A DNA stretch of 64,000 nucleotides from Engraulis encrasicolus. Its lineage: Eukaryota; Chordata; Actinopteri; Clupeiformes; Engraulidae. The position numbers were made by a program, and so were the translations under genes. The stretch spans positions 20,419,815-20,483,814 of the forward strand of contig NC_085866.1 in NCBI RefSeq assembly GCF_034702125.1, written 5' to 3'. How positions within the stretch are numbered: the first letter of the stretch is position 1; each line of letters opens with the position of its first letter. This document shows positions 1 to 10,659 of this stretch, one piece after another. The notes under the pieces were generated by a model. It was not told the DNA's origin, did not search any database, and saw nothing but the letters and a program-made list of their open reading frames with translations.

Positions 1-579
1 AAAACAAGTGTAATTAAATATCAATTTCAAGCAAACCTGGCTATCCGAAACAATGTATCCGCAGCCTGTCCATGTAAAGAAACGGTGTGTCTGTCGCGAA
101 ACTTTGTTTGACGCATTCCATCACCATGGAAACCCCCCCACTACATTAATTTCTTTACCCTCCTGGCAATGGCATGGCTTGCACAAATTACGTTTCTTTT
201 ATTACAGCAACAGTAACTCCTTCAGTTCATAATCAATATATAGAAAGTCATATGATTCAATATTTTTGGAACATTTGTCAAGATCCAGTCCCCCACATTC
301 TGTCTAGACATCGTCTCGCGAGACTGAAACAGCGTTCCAAGATTCCAGTGATGTGTTTATTTACAGGTCATGTTACAGGTCCGGTATGACCATAGACGGC
401 ACACTTTGCGCCCATGCCAAAATACAAATGCATTAACCTAAGGATGAATGATGTAATATGCAACATCATAGTATGAAGCCTTTGTAGGGTTGGTTACAGT
501 CAGCAGCCTGTGGCAGCAGTGTGCCGCTAAAGTCGCCCCAAAATAAAGTCACCACTCTGCGGCAGAGAACTGCATCGCC
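1..579. other. upstream flank, no gene seen
   Basis: This stretch precedes the SMC1 initiator codon and would hold its promoter and 5' UTR. I see no convincing TATA box, CpG-rich promoter, repeat family or ORF with recognisable similarity. A 71-codon ORF at 174-389 has no recognisable content. Confidence 0.5.
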
Positions 580-681
580 ATGGGTTACCTAAAATTGATT
601 GAGATTGAAAATCATACCACGGTCGCCAAATCATCAGCCCTTTTCACAAATTCACCGTGATTATTGGACCAAATGGATCGG
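580..681 (+). pseudogene. smc1a: SMC1 segment E1: start codon to Walker A, with 7-bp deletion
   Basis: The ATG at 580 lies in a good context (GCC ahead, G at +4) and reads MGYLKLIEIEN, the SMC1 N-terminus. After AAT at about 610 the frame breaks. The next base run, read one frame over, gives YHGRQIISPF and then VIIGPNGSG, so the Phe-Lys-Ser codons of the conserved FKSY stretch are missing as a 7-bp deletion. In the initiator frame, translation reaches TGA at 658-660. The segment ends with a consensus GTAAGT donor at 682. Confidence 0.92.
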
Positions 682-1111
682 GTAAGTCTGCAGCGTAATT
701 AGTTTTCGTTGTCTAGTCATAATCACAAGACTGTTTCCAACCACGGTATGTAACGCATTGTCTTTTAGATGAATGGCCACTGCAATGGATTTCGTTTTGT
801 GAGAAATCATTATTCTGACAGTGCAGCATGATGCAGGGTAGTGTGGAAGAACTGCAGGCTACAGCCTATGATTTCTTACCAGTGCCACACCTCCTTTGGG
901 CGCCATAGGCAGCAAGTGCCATAGTGGTGGTTGCAGTTGTGATAGCTTTACCATACCTATATTACAAATAAAAATAAATCAATACATAATATCAATAGTT
1001 GCCAACAGTGCCCTGTGACGTTCATAACTGCTGTCTAATTATTACTACAATATAACAGCTATAGGTTACATTTTGTGGTTATTTGCATGGTTATTGTTCC
1101 AAACACTGCAG

Positions 1112-1638
1112 GCAAATCCAACTTGATGGATGCCATCAGTTTTGTGCTGGCAGAGAAGACCAGCCACCTGCGCGTCAAAACCTTGAAGGACCTCATCCAC
1201 GGCGCCCCGGTGGGCAAACCAGCTGCCAGTCGCGCATCTGTGGGCATGGTGTACTGCAGACGTGGGCAAACTCAGGCCCAGGGGCCACATGCGGCCCACT
1301 CAGCCATTTCATGCGGCCCTGAGAGACTTTTCAGGAAAAAAATGCAGTTTCATATGGCCACTCATTCTTAAATTGGCTACCTAAAACAAGGGTCTTGGAA
1401 ACCTAAAATACTAAAGTCTACATCTAGAAACAATTAGCAGGAATGGCATAACTGACAATAGTGTAATTATGTCGGCGTGCACCTTTTCTTATTATTGGCA
1501 CGGGCAAGTTGCCTACGACATCCGGCCCTTTGGTCAACTTTCTAAACCCAATGCGGCCCTTGGGCCAAAATAATTGCCCACCCCTGGTGTACTGCCAGGA
1601 GAATGGAGACGAATGCACCTTCACAAGGGTCATCATAG
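1112..1638 (+). pseudogene. smc1a: SMC1 segment E2: Walker A lysine onward, split by a transposon
   Basis: Acceptor CTGCAG precedes GC AAA TCC, completing GKSN of Walker A, then [18 protein letters not shown] and [14 protein letters not shown]. The usual Gly of FVLGEKT is Ala here. The coding sequence stops at 1256 and resumes at 1595 on the other side of a hAT-type insertion (1257-1586). Removing the insert and one TSD copy restores GMVYCQENGDECTFTRVIIG in frame. The donor is GTAGCA at 1639. Confidence 0.9.
1257..1586. mobile_element. hAT-type non-autonomous element inserted in SMC1 coding sequence
   Basis: The 330-bp insert begins CAGACGTGGGCAAACT and ends AATTGCCCACCCCTG, near-perfect hAT-like terminal inverted repeats (TIRs) of the CAGGGGTGGGCAA type. 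It is flanked by a perfect 8-bp TSD, GTGTACTG, at 1249-1256 and 1587-1594. It contains the ATGCGGCCC-rich interior common to this fish family and has no transposase. A larger relative occupies 42170-44729. Confidence 0.93.
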
Positions 1639-1759
1639 GTAGCATTGACTGTCATAAATGTCTTGTCTCCTTTTTGATGTGGCAATGATGCAGTGATGCT
1701 TTTCTATTTTCTCTAATTGTAGAAGGGCAAAACATGACCACCACCATCACACCATATTA

Positions 1760-2068
1760 GGGCAGTCAAAGGTAAGCGGTTAGGTCGTCCGACTTGTAAC
1801 CCAAAGGTTGCCGGTTTTCGACTCCCAGCCCACCAGGTTGGTGGGGGGAGTAATTAACCACTGCTCTCCCCTATCCTCCTCCATGACTGAGGTACCCTGA
1901 ACATGGTACCGTCCCGTCGCACTGCTCCCTTGGGGCGCCATTGGGGGCTGCCCCCTTGCACGGATGAGGCATAAATGCAATTTCGTTGTGTGCAGTGAAC
2001 ACTAGTGTGCTGTGGGGTGCTATGTCACAATGACAATGGGAGTTGGAGTTTCCCAACCGGGCTTTCAA
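1760..2068 (+). repeat. tRNA-derived SINE
   Basis: The 5' part resembles a tRNA gene: GCGGTTAGGTCGTCCGACTTG (A-box side), AACCCAAAGGTTGCC, then TTTTCGACTCCC, a degenerate B box. The body that follows (CCATGACTGAGGTACCCTG, then CACTAGTGTGCTGTG) matches the general layout of a widespread teleost tRNA-SINE family. It is probably old, as the B box is damaged. Confidence 0.75.
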
Positions 2069-2426
2069 AAATATTACAGTTATCATTACGTTAAATATTC
2101 ATTTCAAATAGTCATTTCAGTTCTGAGGGCAGAACGCCGAAGCGCATAAAAAAATCTATGCATGGTGCAACCTTTTCTCACTTTTAAGGTTGACATGTTA
2201 GCCATTAAAACATGCCTACTGTCTTACACTTATACTGTTTGTATAAGTGACTTATAAAAACAAACAAAATCAAACATTTATTCGGTGTGTATTCACAAAT
2301 TTCTTGCTCACAAGCCAATAAGCCATTTGTTATTGACACAATTATAATAAGGACCTAGCAAACCCTTTACAATTGTTATACATCACTTATACAGACAATA
2401 GATAGGGGGGGGGGGGTAACAGCAGT

Positions 2427-2528
2427 GGAGCAGACAGGAAATTAATGGGGAGAGACAGACCCGGGCCAGAATCGAACCCAGGTTGCCGGCGTAGTAACCC
2501 AGTGCCCTACCATAAGGCCATGGCAGGG
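2427..2528 (-). repeat. reverse tRNA-derived SINE remnant
   Basis: GACAGGAAATTAATGGGGAG, then CCCGGGCCAGAATCGAACCC, then a tRNA-like end. Read on the minus strand, it has a GGTTCGATTC-type B box. It belongs to the same family as copies at 2716, 20945, 25910, 29416 and 31917. Confidence 0.7.
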
Positions 2529-2564
2529 CCGATTCTAAAGTGTTACCGTGTTTTTAGTCCTCAG

Positions 2565-2677
2565 GTTCCTCCTCTGAGTATCGCATCAACAATAAAGTGG
2601 TGGGTCTCTCTGAGTACAGCGAGGAGCTGGAGAAGCTGGGCATCTTGATCCGAGCCAGAAACTTCCTGGTCTTCCAG
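2565..2677 (+). pseudogene. smc1a: SMC1 segment E3
   Basis: Acceptor CCTCAG, then [17 protein letters not shown], then [19 protein letters not shown]. It is fully open and close to SMC1A, with donor GTGATA. The next codons of SMC1, starting GAVESIAMKN, do not follow in any downstream segment. Confidence 0.93.
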
Positions 2678-2715
2678 GTGATACACTGTACCAAATACCC
2701 CTTTTTTGCCATTAT

Positions 2716-2868
2716 TTTACAGGATAGTGAAGGTTATGACAGGAAGTGAGTGGGGAGAGAGAGACGGGGAAGGGTCGGCAAAGGACCCGGGCCGGGAATC
2801 AAACGCCGGTCGGCCGCATAGCAAAAGAGTGCCTTACCATTTGCCACCATAGGGCCATGGGGCCACCA
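2716..2868 (-). repeat. reverse tRNA-derived SINE remnant
   Basis: GACAGGAAGTGAGTGGGGAG, then GACCCGGGCCGGGAATCAAA. The body and tRNA-like end are the same as the other reverse SINEs in the window. Confidence 0.72.
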
Positions 2869-2892
2869 AAACATCTCTTAGTAGAATAAGAT

Positions 2893-3092
2893 AAATCAAA
2901 CCCCGCCGACCTAATACAAAAGAGTGTGCTCAAGTTCGGTCTCCTATGATGGCGTTACGCCCTCCTTCTCCTTCTCTGTCTTTGGCGTTTGGTGGCAGCT
3001 TTCATCAGATGTGTGCTACAGCCATTTACAGCACTAAGGGAACTCAATTTCTTCTCAACCTACAGTCCCCTAATGGTCTCCTAACCTAAGGT
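2893..3092. repeat. dispersed repeat shared with 17764-17956
   Basis: Both copies share AAAAG-GTGT-CTCAAGTT-GGTCTCCTA, a GGCGTT-rich middle, and a 3' end with repeated GGTCTCCTAACC. The family is not recognised. The copies lie in two different SMC1 introns. Confidence 0.6.
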
Positions 3093-3100
3093 CTCCTATA

Positions 3101-3596
3101 CTGCCCTACAATTTCAGAACGCAGTATAATTCAAAATGCCAAACTGAGAAAAAAGGCTTTAAAGTTTCCTTTCTGTCCACGCGACTGTGTTGGAGGTAAA
3201 GTGGTGATGACACTTCCATATAATACTTTTTTATGGTGAAAATTTATGCACACAAGAAAAAAGCAAAAAAACCAACATTCTCATTACTTTTTAGCTGAAA
3301 AATCATTATACTGCGCTCTGTTGTGGTATTACTGTCTACAGCAAAACCACGGTGTCAATGGAGAAGTGCAGTATAATTCGCAGTATATACTGCGTTCTTG
3401 GCTAGTACGACGTAACCTCCTAAAACCAAAAAGCGCAGTATAATCAGTTTTTTGCGTTTTTTTCCGAAACGGGACCAAGTTGGGCCAAAAAATTTTAACA
3501 CAAGAAAAAGAAGGTATTTTAAAGCCAATTTCCGGTCTAAACCCATTTTCGACCATTTTCAAGATAGGCCTACTGCGTTCTGATATTGTAGGGCAG
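3101..3596. mobile_element. non-autonomous DNA element with CTGCCCTACAAT termini
   Basis: Starts CTGCCCTACAATTTCAGAAC and ends GTTCTGATATTGTAGGGCAG, imperfect TIRs of about 20 bp, flanked by TATA on both sides. The interior repeats TACTGCGTTCT motifs. A second copy at 5594-6116 has the same ends and a TATT duplication, so the target duplication looks like 4 bp. Confidence 0.78.
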
Positions 3597-4657
3597 TATA
3601 GGGGCGTTAGCCTGATTTCACATGGATCCCGGAAAAGCACGGGCTTGTTTTATCTTACTCTATTCGAAGATGTTTGACTGTACTCCCACCTCTCCCTCAG
3701 TGTGCATGCACACGTGGCGCACGTACAGTAGCCCTACCAAGCAAAAAGGCAGTAACTGCATTGTTATAGAACGTTAGTTATCATGATTTAAATGACAAAT
3801 ATCAAAATATGAAGCTAATTAAAATGATCGATCTACGAAGAAAGTGCTAATGTAGAGTAGATACCTAACTTAGGCTATACAACTGAAGTCATTTTTCTCA
3901 GTTCGGGAGCTATGCACAGTTACTGCCTTTTTACTTTGTACGGCAGAGTAGCTGACAGCAAAACTAAAAATAAAGTTTAAATGTGATATTATACAGATGA
4001 GAATAACAATAATTATCTAGAATATAGAATACTGTATATGAGTGATTCTCTAATTCGCCTACACTTTTAAGTCCGTGGATTTTATTTGGCAATTCCACTA
4101 ACTATTAACTGCATCCAATGATGTTTTGGACATTAGAAAACATTTATCTTTCATATAATACAGAAAGTGTAGACATAGCATTATTTCCCTCAGCAAGAAT
4201 GAATATTTAATACTGGTTTTGGGCGTTTTCATGCCGTCCTGTTTTCCAGATGTCAGATTCAGTCTTCATATTAGCATGTAAAGAAACTTGTTTTGCCCAA
4301 GACGATTGCAAATGTTGATTCACAGTAATCATCACAATATGACAAAACTGTCAGAAAGACCACTGTCCTTTCCATTATACATGAAATTTGCCATTTTGTG
4401 TGTGTCCACGAAAACTGTGTTAACCGTGTCACGGTCTGAAACCTCCTCCATAAATCAGTAATGGTTTGGTCTTAGGCCATACGAATAACATCACGTGATG
4501 TCATAACCTCTTTGGCAGGATACGGGAAGACTTTTTGGTAAATTTTGAGCTCCATCCTTCCATAATTTAATCCATTCTTTTTCATGTTCTCATAGTGGGA
4601 AAATTGCCTGTCAACTGTGTTATCAACATATTCATAAGAGTCTGAATTAGAAATCCC

Positions 4658-6166
4658 GGTAACACTTTATTTTAGGGATACATCTATTAGCACTAATACA
4701 TACAATATTAATGCCTGTATAAGTAACTTGTAAGGCATGTACTAAGCAAAATAAGACAGTTGTTAAGCATTTGTTCACAAATGTCTTGTTCATGCACAAT
4801 AAGGGATTTATTACCAATATAACCTTAGTAAGGACCTAATAGACCTAGATTTCTATTTATGAGTAAGCAGTAAGGGTCAGAATACAATGTGTATAAGCTT
4901 CTGGTACACTGTGTGAACAAACCCTGAACAGTGTGAAAACAGATGTGGAATAAGGGTCCCTATTCTAAAGTGATGCATTGCTCAGCCCAGATGGCTTAGG
5001 GCCCCCGCACTACCTAGGGCCCCAACACTACCTAGAGTCCCCCACTACCTAGGGCCGACTCTACCCCTCATCCCGCTCCCGGGAAGCAAAGTGTAAGACC
5101 ATTTCTAAATCTACATGAGTCTCATTACATATGTATTCTCACTTATTCTATTCAATGAAATATAAAGTGATTGGAAGCATTATATAGCAAGGATTGGACG
5201 TAAAATTCTCAATGACGGTGGGTGGTGAGATGTCATTTTTTTCATACACCAATTAGTTTTCATTGTAAAAACCCTACAATAAATGCAGAATATATAATAA
5301 TATAATATAATATAATATTATAATATAATATAAATATAAATATAATATTCCGCATCTGTTTTCACACTGTTCAGGGTTTGTTCACACAGTGTGTCGGGAG
5401 CTTATACACATTGTATTCTGCCACTTACTACTTACTAATAAATAGAACTATAGGCTTACTGGTCCTTACTAAGGTTATATTAGTAGTAAATCCCTAATTG
5501 GGCATGAACAAGACATTTGTGAATACATGCTTAACAACTGTCTTATTTTGCTTAGTACATGCCTTACAAGTTACTTACACGGGCATTAATATTCTGCCCT
5601 ACAATCTTAGAACGCAGTAACTCTGAAAACGGCAAACTGAGAAAAAAGGCTTCAAAGTTTTCCATATGGCGCGATAACTGTGTTGTCGGTAAATTGGTGG
5701 TGACACTTCCTGGTAATGCTTGTTTAGGATAGAAATTTAATGCACACAAAAAAAACCCCCAAAAAACAACATTTATGTGTCTTTTTGCCACAAAAAACAG
5801 AGTTACTGCGTTCTTGGCTGGTATTACTGGCACAAAATGGAGTTACTGCAGGAGTTACTGCGTTCTTAGCTTGTATTACTGTCTACTCCCAAACCAGTCC
5901 CATTGGAACGTGCAGCAGTAACTCGCCGATTTACAGCGTTTTTGTTTAACCTTTTTTGGGTCATTTTTGCACTTTCAAAATGAGTTTTCTCCAAAACGGA
6001 ACGGTGTTGGACCACCATTTTTGGACACAAGACAAATGAGGTAGTTTAGAACCGATTTCCGATATAAATTTTTTTTCGACCATTTTGAGTTACTGCGTTC
6101 TAGTATTGCACGGCAGTATTGTATGTATTAGTGCTAATAGATGTATCCCTAAAATAAAGTGTTACC
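4658..6166. mobile_element. foldback element with GGTAACACTT termini, carrying a nested element
   Basis: The left end GGTAACACTTTATTTTAGGG is the reverse complement of the right end CCTAAAATAAAGTGTTACC. The arms continue inward for several hundred bases (TTAGCACTAATACATACAAT on the left against ATTGTATGTATTAGTGCTAA on the right). It is flanked by GAAATCCC and GAAATCAC, an 8-bp TSD with one mismatch. The 523-bp element at 5594-6116 sits inside one arm. A 286-bp short relative is at 19942-20227. Confidence 0.85.
5594..6116. mobile_element. CTGCCCTACAAT-type element, second copy
   Basis: Same termini and TACTGCGTTCT-rich interior as 3101-3596. Flanked by TATT on both sides. Nested in the foldback element, so it inserted later. 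Confidence 0.8.
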
Positions 6167-6326
6167 GAAATCACATGTAGAAAAACACAGATAAAGCATA
6201 CAGATACATGAATTGATTAAGGTGTTGTGGTGGAACTTCTGAGGTCCTCAGTTAGCACAACACCATAAAAATGGCTGAAATGTCAACTGTGTTACCGTCA
6301 ATGGTGTTACAATTAAGTATGACAGT

Positions 6327-6513
6327 CAGGGTTGCCAGATGAGGCTGATGATTTCCAGCCCAAAAAATGATCAAAATCCGCCCTAAAAACCTGCCCAATT
6401 CTATTGATTTATATGGCAGTGGGAAGGTTTTTCTGATAGATGCCATTTTTACCCGCACACGGCCATCATAAGCAGCCCAATTGGGCGGGAACCAGCCCAA
6501 TCTGGCAACACTG
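6327..6513. mobile_element. short hAT-type element (CAGGGTTGCCAGAT ends)
   Basis: TIRs CAGGGTTGCCAGAT and ATCTGGCAACACTG. Perfect 8-bp TSD ATGACAGT at 6319-6326 and 6514-6521. Same terminal family as 18097-18334. Confidence 0.92.
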
Positions 6514-7259
6514 ATGACAGTTGAGGAGGAGTATGTTTTTGCCAATTTATATCCATATTGACAGACAAACAAACAAAATAATTTGTGTTCTAGGGAGATG
6601 GGTTTGTCTGCTCTGTTTTTTCTCCTAAAAAAGTGCCGACTTGTTCCCCTGCACTGTTGACCGTAACACAGTTGAGTAACACGGTTGACTGTTTTGAAAG
6701 TGTTTTTGCGCTATTGATCCCTTATGTGTTGGAAAAATCCTATGAACATACACTAGGGATTATCTCTGGAGAAGGAAGTCTTCTGTAAGGAGGGTGACTA
6801 TATTCAAATCAGATGTTACAGGGATTTATGATGAAAAATGTGTCAGTCTGTATCACAGTGACTCATAAAATCCTACTTATGAAGCTCAACAATCACATTT
6901 TCTATATCAGTTGCACAGATTAATGACAACATTGCTGCTAAGGGACATAAGCACTTTCAAACATATATTGTTTCAACTCTGTAGTATTTTTATATATGTT
7001 TGAAATGACATAGTATTTGTCCATAACACTGTTGACAAAATAATTAAGCAAATGTTCGCTTTCATTAGAGTATTTATCAAATGATTTAAGATTAAGCTTG
7101 GCAATTTGTTTGTTTGGAAACTTAAATATATACACTATGTAAACATCTAGGTCATTTAGTTGAAAAAAAATACTGATAATTGACATTTTGCTTTTGCTAA
7201 AAGCGTAGGGGAATCGTAGAATCACTCATATGTTGATGTATATATTTTAGGTTATCCAC

Positions 7260-7325
7260 TTTGCATCAATTTTTTTCTTTATTTTGTTGTGCACAGACGC
7301 AAAAAATAAAGAAAAAAATTGATGC
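7260..7325. repeat. short A/T-rich hairpin
   Basis: TTGCATCAATTTTTTTCTTTA is followed after about 20 bp by its near-perfect reverse complement ending TTGATGCAA. Probably a small foldback remnant. Confidence 0.7.
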
Positions 7326-8067
7326 AAGGTGCGCCCCCCTTTTCTTTGATTCTAAGTATTCATTTGGGACAGCACCCTTAAAAGTTATCAAGAAACCTGA
7401 GTGAAGCCTGCTACCTACTTGATTGAGGTTATCCACTTTGCCATTGCAGGGCTGTGCAATATAGGGCTGGTCTTCCATGTTTTGTAAATGACATGAAGAT
7501 CATGAACATTGTGATTACCCCTATTTGTAGTTATTACAGTGAGTTTAGTTCTAACAAAATAGCAGTTGTCCCTATCTTCACCTCTGTCTTAATGTGGATG
7601 TGGGTAATTACTCTTTACAGTCAGACAAGGTCTTGCTTGAGTTTCTTTTAATTAGGCTACTCATGCTCGCCTAAACCACAAGGTGTTTGCTGCTACTATG
7701 GTCAGGGCAGCTTTGACTGGGCCCAGGATAAAGTCATCTGAATGACACACATCCCCCCCCCCCAAAAAAAAAAAAAACATACAATGTAGTGAGAACCCAA
7801 TTCTGGCCGCCCCTTCTCTCTGGGCCCGGGACAGCTGACCCCTTTGAACCACCCCCCCCCCCCCACCTGTCAGCTTCCCTGGCTGTGTTTACAGGCATGC
7901 TGCAGATATGTATCTACAATAGAAGACATTTAGCAGGGGCACTGCCATGACAGAGATCAGCTTTACCTAAGCAGTATATTATTACTAGCCTTGGATTAGT
8001 CCCTTGTTAGTGCCAGTCCCACTGAATTATCCAAAGTGTCCCTCACTCTGGTAGTACTCCTTCACAG

Positions 8068-8132
8068 AAAATGTAAAGAACATCGCAGCGGAACGCGAGG
8101 AAGCCAAGCAAGAAAAATAGGAAGTATAGTAG
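8068..8132 (+). pseudogene. smc1a: SMC1 segment E4 remnant with three stop codons
   Basis: AAG AAC ATC GCA GCG GAA CGC GAG GAA GCC AAG CAA GAA AAA reads KNIAAEREEAKQEK, the SMC1 coiled-coil entry. It is followed by TAG at 8118, 8127 and 8130 where Glu codons are expected. The left edge is uncertain because the upstream part of this exon or the preceding exon is missing. A GT follows at 8133. Confidence 0.85.
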
Positions 8133-8264
8133 GTGTTTGTTTTTGTTATTATTGTTATCTTCGCTGTAACTATTTTTTTAGATGACTCAACCATTCAATT
8201 TTATGTCAAAGCTACGTTTGTAGTCTCTCTCCATTCCTCTGACTGTTTTTTTTCCATCGCTGAG

Positions 8265-8497
8265 CGATATCAGAGGCTAAAAGACGAGGTGGCGCAGGCT
8301 CACGTTCAGCTGCAGCTCTTTAAGCTGTACCACAACGAGGCCGAGATAGAAAAACTCAATCGAGAGCTATCCCACCACAACCGAGACATCGAAAAGGACA
8401 GGGAAAAGATGGATCACATCGAGGAGGAGCTGAAAGAAAAGAAGAAAGAGCTGGGCAGGATGATGAAGGAGCAGCAGAACGTGGAGAAAGAGATAAA
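8265..8497 (+). pseudogene. smc1a: SMC1 segment E5 (N-terminal coiled coil)
   Basis: Open throughout: [34 protein letters not shown], then [15 protein letters not shown] and EQQNVEKEI. Heptad-like charged sequence matches the SMC1 coiled coil. The acceptor is GCTGAG with a T-rich tract and the donor is GTAAGA. A 32-bp degenerate copy of its 3' end follows at 8504-8535. Confidence 0.93.
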
Positions 8498-8503
8498 GTA
8501 AGA

Positions 8504-8535
8504 CAGTAGAACATGGAGAAAGAGGTAAAGTGAGG
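8504..8535 (+). repeat. copy of E5 3' end and splice donor
   Basis: CAGTAGAACATGGAGAAAGA, then GGTAAAGTGAGG, repeats the last exon bases CAGCAGAACGTGGAGAAAGA, then GATAAAGTAAG, directly downstream. Confidence 0.8.
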
Positions 8536-8657
8536 CCATAGAACCGAACGGCTCTTGTACATCATTGTGGCAAGGGGGCAGAGAACCAAAACTTCAGGTT
8601 GCCACACAGTCTAGTAAAGCAGCCTGTCATTCCACATCTCATTTTGCTGTAACTTAC

Positions 8658-9943
8658 CAGTTTTTTTCAATTGCTAACAAGCACCTACCCATACTATGGA
8701 TACTTTTTCTAAACTCTTAACACAGACTACCACCTACCAAACACAATTGGCTAAACAGTTAATTTTCTTCTCAAAAGCACACACTGTTAAATATACACAA
8801 AGTACTCATTTCGAAATAGATCACATCATTTTCTGTACACACTCACTTTACCAAAACACTAGAAACATGGCTCAAAATGAAATACGTCTGTCAAACAATA
8901 ACACTTGTTTTCATTTCACAAGGTACATTGAGTCAATCAAATTACACAAGACTTCAAAACACTGGCTATTGTCAACATTACAGAAGCTGCATAGACTTTT
9001 ACGTTTCAATTTTACAGGTAGCCTATTGCACACATTCAAATCACGCAATTCACTGTTTTCACTAAATTTCCAAAGGCAACAGGACTCGGACCTCATGTGT
9101 TGTTGACCATTCAAGATGATTCCGGTACGAAGTATTTTTTTTCACTGTGGACGTATTACAGGAGGTACAGTAGAAATACTGTTTATAGTATGATAGAACA
9201 TACAAAGTTTTGCAATGTTACTTACAGTGAACAAAATATCATGAAACAAATATATATAAAAGCACAAACAAGACGGTTGCCTAGGGCGCCAAATGTCTTG
9301 GGAGGATAAAGCCTAAAAGTCCACACAGAATTAGAATGTCACACAAAATACTTAAAACATTACAGTAAACCTAACACTTACAGTACAATGCTGTCAATGG
9401 TATTCATGGCCACTCAGTATATGTAGGTACCACAGATCTTAGATCAAATTGAAGACACTATGCTTACAGATGCGAATTTTGAAATTCACAAAAGGAATGG
9501 GGGTGCTTCCCAAAAGCATTTTCATTCTGTGATTGTGAGACAACTTTTTACTTTTTCAAAAACTGTTGTCAAAAACGGTCAACAGAACCAAACAACTAAA
9601 ATTGGAGGGTTTTCTTCTACTTTTATCAATAATCTGTCATGTCATGTAAAGGCATTTTACTGAAATAAGGATTTGGATGTTGTATTTCCAGTTTTGACAC
9701 ACTGTGTGAAAGCATTTGAAAATAAGCCATAAAAGATACATTGTTTTGTTGCTGTGGTTATCCTGTGTGTAAAGGAAATGTTAGCATTTTAGAAATGCAT
9801 TCATTGACTGCTAATTGTGTGAAAAAGGCATGTAATGTGTCAACTGCATGGCAATGGAAAGCCCTTGGTGTGTTAAATGTGTTAAGAGTTTTGCAAATGT
9901 CACTGAGGATTGGACAAAAGCTTGTAGCAATTGAAAAAAACTG
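8658..9943. mobile_element. 1.3-kb non-autonomous DNA element
   Basis: The left end CAGTTTTTTTCAATTGCTAA then CAAGC is the inverse of the right end GCTTGTAGCAATTGAAAAAA then ACTG. Flanks TAACTTAC and TAACTATT are only partly alike. The interior is AT-rich with no transposase; ORFs at 8696-9106 and 9741-9965 show no known domain. Confidence 0.68.
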
Positions 9944-9977
9944 TAACTATTACTATGACAACTAAGCACATCTCTTG

Positions 9978-10306
9978 CAGCCTTCAAGAAACAACTGAAG
10001 ACCTTCCTCTTTCGAGAGAATCTACTAGACTAATGCTTGAGCTGGCCTTGCCCCAGGGCAGACTCCTGATATGATGTTTAGTTTAGTTTAGTTTAGTTTG
10101 TGTGTGTGTACTCATTATTTACTCTTTATATAAAATAAAATAAATAAATAAATACATTTTAAAAAACCCTCTTTGCAACTGCACTTGTTGTTCTGTATAT
10201 CTCCTGTGCACTTTGTATTTGCTTGTGATGTTGGCTTGATTATGTCCTCTTTTGAAAGTCGCTTTGGTTATAAAGCGTCTGCCAAATGCAATGTAATGTA
10301 ATGTAA
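9978..10306 (+). repeat. 3' end of a LINE retrotransposon
   Basis: TTCAAGAAACAACTGAAGAC reads FKKQLKTFLFRE, a phrase near the C-terminus of fish LINE ORF2 proteins. It is followed by AGTCGCTTTGGTTATAAAGC, GTCTGCCAAATGCAATG and a (TAATG)n tail. 5'-truncated. A reverse fragment of the same tail is at 21536-21660. Confidence 0.75.
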
Positions 10307-10659
10307 TTACAGCGTGCCACAGGAGGTACTGCGTGCATTATGGTGCTACGTTTTCAGTCCCTTTTTATGTATGAAAGGCAATTTTACCAGTCTAGTTGTC
10401 ACTATACATTACTGGTAAATGTAGCCACAGTACAAATGTATGCATGCCTTCACAAAGACTTAAACTCCCTCAGGATATTATGTGCTTCTGAAGACAAACG
10501 TGTCTTCTGAGTTCAAAAGCAGAACTCGGGTCTCCTTTTGAAGACAGTCTGAATTGTTTTCCATTCCTTTAGCTGTAGCTGTTATTTGATTGAAGTGTTA
10601 ACTCTTGTCTTGGTGGTTGCTCCTTTCACTCCAAACCAAATCCCCGTTGGTCTCCCTAG

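Larger units (their letters stand above)
1639..2564. other. SMC1 intron between E2 and E3
   Basis: This intron contains a plus-strand tRNA-derived SINE (1760-2068), an AT-rich stretch with TTATTCAC/GTATAAGTGACTTATA motifs related to the foldback family at 4658-6166, a G-run at 2406-2416, and a reverse-oriented SINE remnant (2427-2528). No other gene content is seen. Confidence 0.6.
4034..7228. mobile_element. probable 3.2-kb DNA element carrying nested elements
   Basis: The left end (ATATGAGTGATTCT, then CGCCTACACTTTTA) and right end (read on the minus strand CATATGAGTGATTCTACGAT, then CCCTACGCTTTTA) form imperfect inverted repeats. Both halves contain repeated phrases around AACACTGTTGACA or GTGTTAACCGTG. 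A 95-codon minus-strand ORF at 6938-7225 next to the right end has no recognisable domain. The ends were judged by eye. Confidence 0.45.
2678..8067. other. 5.4-kb intron filled with nested elements; one SMC1 exon missing
   Basis: About 50 SMC1 codons (GAVESIAM to NYHRK) should be encoded here. I could not find them in any frame. The interval is a pile of repeats: a SINE remnant, a repeat shared with 17764-17956, a TACTGCGTTC element, a probable 3.2-kb DNA element (4034-7228) with a 1.5-kb foldback and a 187-bp hAT element nested inside, a short hairpin (7260-7325), and C-rich low complexity at 7751-7866. Confidence 0.75.
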
